Positions 25,501-34,839 of a stretch of 64,000 nt of DNA are shown here, one piece after another. The position numbers and the translations under genes were made by a program. The stretch lies in the NCBI GenBank assembly GCA_914767715.1, contig OU612074.1, positions 13,070,062 to 13,134,061 of the forward strand, given 5' to 3'. The notes beneath the pieces are model-generated. The model made no database searches. It saw only the letters and a list, made by a program, of their open reading frames with translations, and was not told the origin of the DNA. Position 1 is the stretch's first letter; every line of letters begins with the position of its first letter. The DNA is from Membranipora membranacea (lineage: Eukaryota; Bryozoa; Gymnolaemata; Cheilostomatida; Membraniporidae).

Positions 25501-26094
25501 AGCAGGTAGAGTTGTGAGTGGTATAACTACAGTAAGGTTAGGACTGGTGGAAGTAAATACATCTAAAATCCACACATAGACAGGGTTAGGAAATATGAGC
25601 ATCTCGCAATCTACATCAATGGAAAAGGGAAACTAAATCAAGCCAAGCCAGACAGCTCTAATAGGCATATCAGTGATAGGCATAGAGGGAGACCTGCATT
25701 GGCAGTACAGTAGAAAATGGAAACCCAAGCATGTGGTAAACAAAGCAATAGTTACTCATGCATACTAACTATCAACTGAAGTAAACCCCAATCAACTGTG
25801 CCCCATATTTTTCAGTTTCGGATGTGTACCCAACATTTGGACAATTTGCCATCATGAAATGTGATGTAGCACCAATAATATCACACACTTCCAAAAGAGA
25901 ACAGTTTACAGGTGTTAAAGCCAACGCTGACACTGTTATACAGCAAAGAAAATTGAAAAATAATTTTTTTTATTTATCGTTAGTGTTACCTTCCACAGCA
26001 GTGTTGTTAGACGTTGCAGTGGTAGTCCCGTTGTCCGAGCTCACTGTCGTCAGGTTTGTGGTCAATGTGGTCGAGGTTTGAGCTCCAGCATTAT
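13575..26094 (-). CDS. KIAA1549-like mucin-type single-pass membrane protein (5' end not found)
   Basis: Sixteen minus-strand exons join in phase, giving at least 1637 residues: 26094-25990, 25562-22827, 22539-22372, 21933-21737, 20686-20512, 20209-20102, 19363-19236, 18725-18541, 18241-18067, 17650-17519, 17127-17000, 16355-16203, 15636-15554, 15113-14974, 14389-14217, 13704-13575 (stop TAA). The ectodomain is a huge Thr/Ser mucin region, mostly one 2.7 kb exon, with N-glycosylation sequons in a 10-residue tandem repeat. Next comes a juxtamembrane SEA-like region (IEVPLTVRINIPEW, QRLANMIRKAF) containing a furin-like RGRRKR, then a transmembrane segment (GLIISISIIAGLVIIGVLFW) followed by CCCVQIERRN. 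The cytoplasmic tail holds REEFKPIDVE, AELEYYRNKQ, NRMHKLLDDVLSIA and Lys/Ser-rich exons. The three tail motifs match the order in KIAA1549 (UPF0606), a family of poorly known function. The signal-peptide exon is missing; it should lie to the right of 26094. Confidence 0.78.
13943..14234. repeat. about 8-copy minisatellite overlapping an exon end and splice donor
   Basis: Units of about 33-52 bases share ACTTTGGTTTAGGTATATG and an ATACTAATACAT spacer. The rightmost copy is the 3' end of the 14389-14217 coding exon plus its donor, read on the minus strand as ATACCTAAACCAAA|GTATGT. The remaining copies lie in the following intron. Confidence 0.85.
16016..16167. repeat. fold-back repeat, copy 1 (related copy near 34030-34130)
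   Basis: The right end CAGAGATATACATGCA is inverted at the left as GCATATGTATCTCTGATC, and TAGTATGAGTAC pairs with GTACTCTTACTA inside it. The right half (CTAAGTGAATT.GTTCAC, then ATCAGAGATATACATGCAAT) recurs at 34077-34122. Confidence 0.6.
16778..16818. repeat. perfect palindrome in KIAA1549-like intron
   Basis: CATAGACAAAACACACAA is followed by a five-base loop and its exact reverse complement. A second inverted pair (GAGTTGCTCCCC near 16893 and GGGGAGCAACTC near 16926) and a CAAGGAGTAAC half-site follow directly, so this intron carries clustered hairpins. Confidence 0.7.
18824..18881. mobile_element. AGTCTAAGTGCTCAG fold-back MITE, short copy
   Basis: A 58-base hairpin bounded by AGTCTAAGTGCTCAG and CTGAGCACTTAGACT, the same terminal sequence as the element at 10636-10761 but with a different, shorter inside (AGCTGCAAAATGC inverted). 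No obvious target duplication. Confidence 0.7.
19888..20100. repeat. dispersed repeat, copy 1 (second copy 30552-30765)
   Basis: The segment starts GGGCTGGCCCTAAAGAGGGTC and shares co-linear words with 30552-30765: CTAAAGAGGG, TACTGAG.GTGTGAT, ACTAGAA.GCAT, CAGTG.CACTTT and ATCA.CC. It resembles an interspersed element of unknown class, here in an intron of the KIAA1549-like gene. Confidence 0.65.
21393..21464 (+). tRNA. tRNA-Gly (anticodon TCC)
   Basis: A 72-base cloverleaf. The acceptor stem GCGTCGG pairs with CTGACGC (one G-U), the D arm carries GGTGTAAAGGTTAGC, and the anticodon loop CTTCCAA has TCC at 21426-21428 on a 5-pair stem. The T arm is CCGGG-TTCGATT-CCCGG, with discriminator base A. 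A TTTTT polymerase III terminator starts at 21467. It closely resembles animal tRNA-Gly(TCC). It has no intron and lies on the strand opposite the KIAA1549-like gene, inside the intron between the 21737 and 20686 exons. The intact stems suggest a functional gene rather than a SINE head. Confidence 0.95.
21984..22128. mobile_element. AGTTTAAGTGCTC fold-back MITE with 10-base target duplication
   Basis: Element 21995-22118 begins AGTTTAAGTGCTCAAACGG and ends CACTTAAACT, with an inner hairpin CACTTTCTCCCC / GGGGAGAAAGTG. AGCTAAACAG flanks both sides (21984-21993 and 22119-22128). Unlike its relatives it also carries the word AAGTGCTCAAACGGTGCAAG twice in direct orientation. Confidence 0.75.
24590..24985. 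repeat. 30-base coding tandem repeat in the mucin exon
   Basis: About 13 units of 30 bases encode, on the minus strand, the decapeptide NTTTENITTG and variants NTTTESIMAG. Each unit carries two N-glycosylation sequons (N-T-T and N-I-T). Between about 24660 and 24900 units alternate between GTTGCC and ATTACC versions, giving a 60-base higher-order period. Confidence 0.93.
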
Positions 26095-28821
26095 CTGCAT
26101 AAAAGTCAACGACGCATTGTGTAGAAAAGAAGATTTCCACGCCTGTTAGAACGCGTTCATATACAACTCTGTTTACATGGGCTGCTGTTTACGGCATACC
26201 ATAACAATCATGAATATCATCTTCGAAATTTCTCTAACTGAGTTTTGGATAAATTTCAATTACCCCTCATGTCAGAGAGTTTTCTTTGTAATGTTTTTTT
26301 TCACCATTTTAAAATGTATAAAATTTTATAATAAAATTAATTACAGATTAAATTGAAAATTAAAACTTAGTTTAAATTCAAGTCACCAGATTAATATCAA
26401 TCATGGTTTCTAGTATAATAGACGCTTAGTCAGACGAACACTATACATTTCCTGAAAAGTATGAGAGAGTCAAATGCTCTTCTAAAATCAAGTTTGAAGC
26501 TGTTTTTTTTTCAACAGCTTTATCAAAGTTCAATACTTGATACCAACAATAAAAGCGCCTTGTCACTCACTGAAATATAAATATCAACTGCTGATAATGT
26601 AAAAGGTTACACCAAAACCTTGATAAAGAACATGCTTATCAAACGTTATTCATGTACATGGAACTGGATCTATGCATTCAAATTCGCATAGAAATAAAAT
26701 TTGTCCCATTTTTGAAAGTGCAATTTACTCTGCATGTTTCCTTTTTCTCAAATAAATATGTTTCAAGATAATAATTATACAAAATAATAGAATAGCCATA
26801 ATTAGACAATACAGTCCATTGACTGCTCACCGCTGACCAGATGGTAATCTAATCATTATAATTATAAAACTAATAAAATATTCATCATTATTGGGCTTCA
26901 AGAGGTCCATAAATGCAGCGCAAACATGACTCCCTGGCCGGGAGGGGGCCGTTGGGCTGGAGTCTGGGAGCACAGACTAAGACATGACGGAATATCGTTC
27001 AGACCTTTTTCGTTGAGACCATAGCTTTTAGTTTAAGTATGAGAATAATTCTGGAATTTATACCAATTGATCAATGTCCTCATTAAAACTTAGTTTTTGG
27101 TCAACTTAAACTTACTTATATGTATATGTTAAATTTTTCCAGTGATCTATACATGTTTAAATGGTGTGATTCAAAACAAATTAAGGATATGTTGGGATAC
27201 TTAGGATATCAGTACGTCACATGTTTCAAGTATTCCATATGGGACGACTTACCTATTAGCACCAAAAAGCAAAAGAGCACCGAATATCCGCATAGACAAG
27301 ACTTCATATTTACATCAGAAGATCCTCACAATGATTATACAAAAACCAAGATCTAAAACAAGGATTGAGTAGATATCAAACCCATGATTGTTAGATTACA
27401 AACAGGAAGGCAACCGATTTCTTGTTCTTGTGTTGGCTCTTACAGACTGTGACCAGATGTAGAGGAGACAGCCAAGCTAAATATTCTCTGACTGATGCAA
27501 TTCTGCTAATAATACTATTATGTCCTCTTTATACACATGTCAGATCGATGTGATGAATGATAAATAATTATGATATATCAATGGATGTGATGAATATACA
27601 TGCTAGGCATCTACGAACACAAGACTATCAGTGACTTTGTATTTACCACCTAGAATCATGGAACATGATTGTAAGATTGACTTACTGACTATCCTGTCAT
27701 TGGTAATACTGTGTGTTCTCCACTCTCACAATCCTCGTCAATCTACAGGGAAAAATCTCAGAAATACTATATAATGTACAGTACGTAAGTAATGATGAGC
27801 TATGTTTATTTCTTGCTGGATAAAGCAACAACAGGCAATAAAATTTTGCCAAGAGGTCAATTTAAGACAATATAGAAAAATAGTAAGTTAAGGTATGGAT
27901 TAAAAGAAAACTCAGCAGTTATAAATGAGCAAAAGGCAGGTAAGCCAGTTGATGGGGCAAATAGTCATCTAGCCACAAAATTTGGATATAAGGAGCGCCA
28001 TGTCTCACACTGAATGATCAGCTCCGTCAAATCAGCTGTTAACCTTTAATGGGGAGGGGAGGGGAAGGGGAAGGGGATGTGTTTGTCTGAGAGTGATAAC
28101 ATCAGCAGTCTGTCGACACATTCCAGTCAAATTTGTCGCAAATATACTTGTTGTTAGAGCACCTGAACTTGAAAGTTAGGAGCACACTGGCTATTGTTAC
28201 AATGAGAAGCAATTGCAATAGATGGAAAATCATAGTGTCGCTGGCTAATAATTTGCGTGCATCTGTATATTAGATATTGGGACAGAATGTTAGCGTGAAA
28301 TGATAAAACCTTGTGTAATTAGCTTCCCCTTTACAAATCACAGTACTGAAGTACTTGCAGTACTTAAGTCGGTACCGAACTCTAATTTGCACAAATTCTA
28401 GTCACCTTGTTTAAAGTTTATATAACGGCTACACTAATATATTCCCAAGCCCAAATCCTACAACACCCAGTGGCGTTACGCACTGTGCCCCATTAGATAT
28501 AAGGATTTGTATACATAATCCAACTAACTATACCTCTCTCTGTTTGTGAGTGGCCACCCTCTGTGCAGTAACATACAAAAATTGTATAGTCTTACAGTTA
28601 CACGGCCTCAACTAAAGCGCAAAACATTGTGGGTCGGAATTGCTAATGTAATTAAACTGTCCCTCTCCCTGTGGCATTTTTGTTGTTATTATTGTTCCTT
28701 GGCCTATCGCTAACTAACCCAACATTCATTCATGCAATAAAATCACCATCTTTTCATCAACATGTCATAATTATAAAATACTAATAGAATGTATTGCCTG
28801 CAATGAAGCTAAGTGTGCAGT

Positions 28822-28838
28822 CAAGGAGTAACTCCTTG
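28822..28838. repeat. CAAGGAG palindrome
   Basis: CAAGGAGTAACTCCTTG is a perfect inverted repeat around one central base, a core example of the dispersed family. Confidence 0.8.
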
Positions 28839-28848
28839 GTGCAGTCAT

Positions 28849-28940
28849 GGGCCCTGGGACTAACGTGTCTCTACCTTGCCAGTATCATGTATGGTTGATC
28901 CTGTACATTGACATAGTAAAGGCATGTCCAACAGGGGCCC
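28849..28940. mobile_element. GGGCCC-bordered fold-back MITE, copy 1
   Basis: Bounded by GGGCCCTGGGAC at the left and GGGGCCC at the right. It contains TACCTTGCCAGTATCATG, then the GGTTGAT word, then an inverse-like TGTACATTGACATAGTAAAGGCATGT. Copies 2 and 3 share the centre GGTTGAT-CTG-ACATTG. Confidence 0.65.
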
Positions 28941-29499
28941 ACTCCGATGCATTTGAAATGATTGGTACTGCTGGTGATACAAAGTAGTTTGGTTTTTTTA
29001 GCCTTAATTAATGGATAAACAACTGCAGTCAGATGACTGTGAAATCATTCTGCCCCACAAACAACATGATAAACTATGTTGTTATTCTTGTTTGATAAGT
29101 GAATACTTACTCATCATCTGCTATGACAGTCACATTGCACCATGATACATGACAGTCTACTTCTTCAACTCCACAGCATGCAAGGTGCTTCTGTAGTTAC
29201 TGTTGTTGTGACGTCACAGCAAGTCTATAAAATCTATTCAGACTAGAAAATTTGTTTTATTGAGAGTACAAACTTTGTTGTCATATCCTGTTTGAAGTTT
29301 TCTTTACTTTTTGTGTACTTTTACTCAGAGTCCGAAGATCCACTGGACTGATAGGCTAGGCATCTAGTTACAAGCAGAATTTGCACAAAGACCATGTCAA
29401 ACAGAGCACTATAGCAGATACTTTGATCATCAGCTTTGACAATGTGTATTGCATCAGGGAGAATTACAATTTGCTGCAGATGATAAAGGTGTAGTAGTA

Positions 29500-29542
29500 G
29501 AGAAGAAGGAGAATGCTGCCACTCATTCTCCTTCTCAGCTCA
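29500..29542. repeat. GAGAAGAAGGAGAATG hairpin
   Basis: AGAAGGAGAATG is inverted as CATTCTCCTTCT around a short CTGCCACT spacer. It is a perfect small hairpin that recalls the CAAGGAG family but has a different stem. Confidence 0.6.
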
Positions 29543-29768
29543 GTGACTTTTTTTTCAACCAAGTCCAATCAATTAACTAGTCTAGTTCATTGGTCCAATA
29601 CTACAACAAAGTGTCATTTCATTATTACTATTATGCCATTCAGGTATTTCACCTGATAATTGAACTAGATTTAAGATGAAAACCCAGTTCTATCTATTAG
29701 AGTAATATATTTATATTGTCTTGTGTGTAAGACTGCCATGGAGGTGATGCCTGTAGGCCTACGCTACT

Positions 29769-29873
29769 GTGCCCCTAGGGATTACATACTTCACCTCTAC
29801 TTACTTTGCCAATGTCCAATATACACATGGTTGATACTGGACATTGGCAAAGTAAAGGCATATAAAGCTGAGG
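29769..29873. mobile_element. GGGCCC-bordered fold-back MITE, copy 2
   Basis: The core TTACTTTGCCAATGTCCA is followed, after ATATACACATGGTTGATAC, by its reverse complement TGGACATTGGCAAAGTAA. The outer borders have decayed (GTGCCCCTAGG and GAGGCC). Same family as 28849 and 52030. Confidence 0.75.
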
Positions 29874-30051
29874 CCACATGATCATGCATATTTCCACTAA
29901 TTCTTGCAAATTAAATTTCGTACGAATATTAGCCTGCCACACATGATTTTCATTTTCCAAATTTGTACTAATGTTTATGGGTGTAATCCTACTGTAATCC
30001 TCCGCAGCCAATCTAAACCATAGGCCTACTGTGATAAATAAAAAATTAAAC

Positions 30052-30080
30052 CAAGGAGAAGCTGTTACTTCTTCTTGTTT
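30052..30080. repeat. diverged CAAGGAG-type hairpin
   Basis: CCAAGGAGAAGCTGTTAC is followed by TTCTTCTTG, an imperfect version of the CAAGGAG...CTCCTTG hairpin seen elsewhere. Confidence 0.4.
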
Positions 30081-30551
30081 ATTATACCAACCAGTCCAGT
30101 GATTCAGCTTCTGGGTATGCTTAGGCTCAACTATCTCATATTTATTCAATTTGATACCCCATTAGTCATTGTATCCCTTCTCCCTCTTGCTCCAGGTCCA
30201 AATCAATGAGAAGATCAACCATTCCATCATTTTAACCAAAGTTGTTTACATAGATATGGCCTTGACTTATCAATCAGAACAGACAGGAAATCAATCAAAG
30301 CTGACAGCCAATCAGATAAACTTTCGTGAAAATTTACACGATTCGGTTTCGTGCATCGTGAACATCCAACGTTTCACGAAATCGTGGGAATCCCTATTCG
30401 TACGAAAGTATTCGTGAATAATTTATACAAATCGTGAGAATTCAACCAAGTGTGGCGTGAGCTTAAGTCCTCTCTACAAAGAATATCAGTTGACTTGGCT
30501 GGAGTTATGCAGGAGCTAATTGAAACATGGATTAGTGGCCCTGTTTATGAC

Positions 30552-30765
30552 AAAACAGAGGGTGGGCTGCCCCTAAAGAGGGACGCAAGTTGCCCAGAGT
30601 CCTTGTACTGAGAGTGTGATACATCGTAGAAAACTAGAATGCATCCTAGAGGTAAAGCCATGGTGGACCTCCTAATTGTGAGGGTGCACCAAGCTGCCAG
30701 AAACTGAAACAGACACTAATCGCCCATTCGCAGTGACACTTTGATCTCAGCCAATAGGCCGAGAA
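30552..30765. repeat. dispersed repeat, copy 2 (first copy 19888-20100)
   Basis: Starts GGGCTGCCCCTAAAGAGGGAC and runs co-linear with 19888-20100, ending in a CAGTGACACTTTGATCTCAG stretch comparable to CAGTGGCACTTTTTATATCA. The direct orientation of both copies supports an interspersed element. Confidence 0.65.
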
Positions 30766-31212
30766 GCGATCCACAATCATGGATTAGTGGCTGCTAAACT
30801 CTGTCAGCCAAATACAATTTAGCAGACATTTAGCCGCTTCCTTAAATTGAAACCATCCCCTCCCTAGTGCCCATGCCGTGGCTGTGCAGCACCAAAGTCT
30901 TATCCTTAATTAGTTCAACATTTGTACTATCCATCAAGGTGAGCTGCACAACCCATTGCCTCACAGTTGCTTTAGACCAGCCAAGACTACATTACAAACT
31001 CTTCAGTTCAGGAAAGTGACACAACCCCTTATGACAGCTTTCAGGCCATGAAAATAGTCTTAGATCACAGTTACACCTATAATACAGCTGACCTTCTGCG
31101 TGAGGCCCTAACGACTAAGGAATTTCCATACACAGGCGCTGACCATTGTGGTTTCATAGAACTGATATCAAAATTGGTCCGCGGCAACCAAAATCTCAAC
31201 GGACAACTTACT

Positions 31213-31276
31213 GGTGAGGATTGAATGCATTATCATGCAATAAGGAGTCATCTGCTCTACCAACTGAGTTATCCCT
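31213..31276 (-). repeat. tRNA-derived SINE head or tRNA pseudogene
   Basis: Read on the minus strand it has an A-box-like TAACTCAGTTGGTAGAGCA followed by a decayed B box (GCATTCAATCC against GGTTCGAATCC). The arms do not close into a cloverleaf, so it is not a working tRNA. Confidence 0.5.
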
Positions 31277-31594
31277 GATTCAATGATACCTAATAACAAG
31301 GCAGTTGTCAATCATAGATCACTGCACAATATGGACATTCTTTGTATAGTAGTGAACTTGAATATGTTTACATTTCAAGTCCCTCCTCCCGCATCGATTG
31401 TCCGCGGCGACTCTTCTGGCACACAAGCATACCTGTTTTTGCATGTACAGCTAGCCAAACAGCCTGACTTTGTAAATACTAAAAATAACAGGGGATTGAC
31501 TATGAACATTTTAACATTGCACATGTTCTTTGACAGGCGTGAATTAGCTTCATTTATCCTGAGGTGCTCTGTATGCGGTAGACTATCGGTCGGT

Positions 31595-34500
31595 ATGGCT
31601 AAGAATATGAGAGGAGGTTACTGTCACGGCCTGAAGAAGAAGTCTGCTCCGTTCATCATCGGTGTAGCTGGAGGTACTGCTTCAGGCAAAGTAAGTTCAT
31701 GTGCAAATTGTTGTTAGTATTTTTACCTGTCATACCAATCTTTTTAGCCCTGTCAAAGTTTTGAACTATCAATTTAAGGTTCTGTTTTAGAATAAAAATC
31801 TCTGCTCTCAGAAGCTGATGACTTTGTATAGCAGCATCTACCCTAATAACGCACATGTGGTTTAGCTATGTGAAGACAATGCAGGCCCATGAGTTAGACG
31901 GTCTTATAACCACTTGATGTGTATAAAAATCAATTACCATTATCTACTTACTTTCATGAGATTGTTATAATTTAATGGTGTTCCTCACAGCGGAAAAGCA
32001 AACCAAACGTTGACCGCTTTCCTGACGCCTCCAGACCAGTCTTAGGGGTAGGGAGCTGACACCAATACCTAAACATTATACAATATAATGACTCAATTAT
32101 TATGCAGTCTTCAGTATGTCAGAGAATAGTAGATGATATACAGAAGGACACAGACAATCCTAATCGCAGTATTACATGTATATCTATGGATTATTTCTAT
32201 CGTGATCTCGGCTCCTCGGAGAGTGAGCTAGCGAGGACGGGTAACTTTAACTTTGATCATCCAGGTATGTGAACTAAACAGAAAGCTGAGGTTGTCGTTG
32301 CTCAGTGTGGATAAGAGTCCTCCCATTGTGACTAAGTTACGGTTCTCATAGACATGGCGCTGCAATGTTTTGATTTGTATCACATATAGACCTTGAGGTG
32401 AGTTTGTCTATGAACTTGAATGTTTTTCGTCATCTTAGGATGGTTTTTGTTAACAAAGCCCTGATTGAGTTGCGAGTAATCCTGTTACATTAGTGTCTCT
32501 TGCTGCCCTGAAGTCCCTTGTACCGTTGCCCTAACAATATGTACTTTGTAACAGCGTTTGAATTTCTTTCCAGATGCTTTTGATATTGAGCTAATACAGA
32601 AGACACTGAAGGATATGAGTGAGATGAAAACTGTACAGGTACCAAAGTATGACTACAGACAGAACGCCAGGTAATGTTTAACAGATTGTGTTAGCTAACC
32701 AGAAACCGTCATAGATTAAATACTATCTCTGTTTAAGCTGGTCTCATTTTTTAAGTAAAAAATTTTAATATTCGGTAACTACCCTTGCAAGCTTCTTGTG
32801 CAGGCGCAAGGGGGATTATTGCTTGGACAGGGGCTATTCAAACACATATTTTTTGGTTTAAACAGATTTGAGTTATGAATATGGCAGCAGCTTCAAACCA
32901 AGGTCCTGATCCACATAGCCGCTTTTCTTTATCTACCCATCTGCTTACATTTACAAGTGTTTTTAGCTCTCGTCACTGGCAGCCCAGTGCCTGATGGAAA
33001 CCCGGCTTGTTGATGTGGAATAGTTACGAGCAAATTAATGAGAAATATGACTAATTACTCTTATCTTTTCTTATTATAAGTTACGTGACATTTCTTACAG
33101 AATACCAGATGAGTATACATGTATAGAACCGACAGATGTTGTATTATTAGAAGGTATTCTAACATTCTACTGGCCTGAGGTTAGAGAGATGTGTGATATG
33201 AAACTGTTTGTTGACACTGACGCCGATACACGACTCGCCAGACGAGGTGCGTTTACTTACAGTGAGATGTAAGAGGTATACAGTTCTAGCATTTAATTTG
33301 TATCCGTATTTGTATAAGCCATGAGTGGATGGAAGGAATAACTATGGCTTCAATTCAAAATGACAGAATTTTTAGTGAGGATTCATCTGTAAACTGACTG
33401 CTTGATGTCTTCATTGTCACACTGAACAGATATTATGTGACAAATTTGGTTCATCCTGCTTTCAAGCGGTTTTTAATGCTTGCAGTGTACATGTGTTTGG
33501 TTGTTTCTTCACTAGTGTTGTAAATAGTCCTTTTCAGATCATTGCGGAGAAAGCGCATCTAATTTTGAGTTGTTCTCTCTTTGAACAGTTGGTTCAGAGA
33601 GAAAACAACTCCAATAAATTTAAGAAAATATTCTAATTCCTTGTTTTTTTATATTAGTTGTGTTGTCAATATGGTATTATTTGAATATTTCTCCTACAAA
33701 AAGAGGAATTATCCAAGCATAGTTTATATTTATGATTTAAACAAGAAAAATCTATTACTGATCTTCAATTATCTTACTGGTTTTAGTGTCTCGTGATATT
33801 AATGAGAGAGGTAGAACTCTTGATACTATACTAAATCAGTACATTAATACAGTGAAGCCGGCATTCGAGGAGTTCTGTCTGCCTACTAAGAAGTTTGCTG
33901 ATGTCATCATCCCCAGAGGTGCTGATAACACAGGTATGTGTATAAGTCATGATAAAGACTCCACTACTATAATGTGTATCTCTCATCATTAGAGTCAAAC
34001 CTAACATGTAACCGCCCCTAATTAGTAAGATTGAACTTGGGTCTTCACACCGAATTGCTTGTGGTGGAACTCATGCTAAGTGAATTAGTTCACACTATCG
34101 ATCAGAGATATACATGCAATATAATATGAGCAGTGTGGTAGGTGTGTATGTCATGAAAATGAACGACAGCGAAGTAGTAAAGTACGCATCTCACGGTATT
34201 GTAAGACGTCCGGCACTGAAGATGGTTTACAATCACTAACCTGACTTTACTTTCCTGATCTCTAAGAATAGTTTAAATAATCAGCCTTTGTCTACTGAAT
34301 AATCTTGATGAATTAGAAACAGCTGAGCATCAATAGCATCTATTTAATTTCGCTCTTGGTACATTTACTAAATATAAAAACAATGAGATATTATCAGATT
34401 TGTTGATGTCTTCACAAGGATTTTTGATGAACCAAAATTTACCATTTTTAAATCATTGAACTGGAGATATTGAGTCAGGAGGGGATCATTCAGCCAAACC

Positions 34501-34764
34501 TTGCTCACTACTGATAAAAGACTTCTTAAGTTCCGAAGTTTCATTCAGAGTATATATAATATGTATCCATCTGCTTTCTCTTATTTTACAGTTGCCATTG
34601 ACCTGATAGTCCAGAGCATCAAAGATATTTTAGCCAATGAGCACAGATCCAATACCGCCATTTCCAAAGTAACTGCCAATCAGAATGGGGCTGGCAACGG
34701 TGGTGCCCCGCCTCCTCCTTTAGTTAAGCGTGGTTCTGACTCTAAAACCGCTCGCCTCCATTGA
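31595..34764 (+). CDS. UCK2: uridine-cytidine kinase (UCK1/UCK2 type)
   Basis: Six coding exons: 31595-31690, 32108-32264, 32574-32670, 33101-33246, 33787-33933 and 34592-34764 (stop TGA). They join in phase to give 239 residues (vertebrate UCK2 is about 260). The P-loop GGTASGKSS is split by intron 1. Further family motifs are [68 protein letters not shown], and [20 protein letters not shown] followed by PRGADN. The enzyme phosphorylates uridine and cytidine with ATP in the cytosol, the entry step of pyrimidine salvage. The C-terminal tail is Asn/Gly/Pro-rich and variable, as in relatives. The frame is open well upstream of the chosen ATG (to 31283), so a longer N-terminus or an upstream exon is possible. 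UCK1 and UCK2 cannot be told apart with certainty here. Confidence 0.95.
34030..34130. repeat. fold-back repeat, copy 2, in UCK intron 5
   Basis: CTAAGTGAATTAGTTCACAC followed by ATCAGAGATATACATGCAAT matches the right half of the 16016-16167 element. The left part is diverged. Confidence 0.55.
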
Positions 34765-34795
34765 AGTTGTGTATCAAGTGTTGTGAGTACCAGAA

Positions 34796-34801
34796 AATAA
34801 A
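34796..34801 (+). promoter_or_regulatory. polyadenylation signal AATAAA of UCK
   Basis: A canonical AATAAA about 32 bases after the UCK stop codon, implying a short 3' untranslated region. A CAAGGAG hairpin follows 18 bases later. Confidence 0.65.
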
Positions 34802-34818
34802 GTATCAGCCTATCATAT

Positions 34819-34839
34819 CAAGGAGTCTTTAACTCCTTG
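34819..34839. repeat. CAAGGAG palindrome after UCK
   Basis: CAAGGAGTCTTTAACTCCTTG, with the stem extended on both sides by ATAT/ATCA-like pairs. It lies just downstream of the UCK polyadenylation signal. Confidence 0.7.

Larger units (their letters stand above)
26095..31594. other. gene-poor, repeat-rich region between the KIAA1549-like and UCK genes
   Basis: This region should hold the missing 5' exon(s) of the KIAA1549-like gene and the UCK promoter. One candidate signal-peptide exon on the minus strand starts with ATG at 28233 (MIFHLLQLLLIVTIAS...), but its possible donors do not match the phase needed at 26094. The region also carries two GGGCCC-bordered MITEs, a second copy of the 19888 repeat, CAAGGAG palindromes and a tRNA-like head. 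No other coding exon was supported. Confidence 0.45.

Noticed and set aside
27658-27774. Short plus-strand frame starting MEHDCKIDLLTILSLVILC
   Set aside because: It looks like a signal peptide but stops after 38 codons, with no donor site and no continuing exon.
28100-28233. Signal-peptide exon for the KIAA1549-like gene (MIFHLLQLLLIVTIAS)
   Set aside because: Position and strand are right, but none of its possible donors gives the single leftover base needed to join the 26094 exon, so it was only noted as a candidate.
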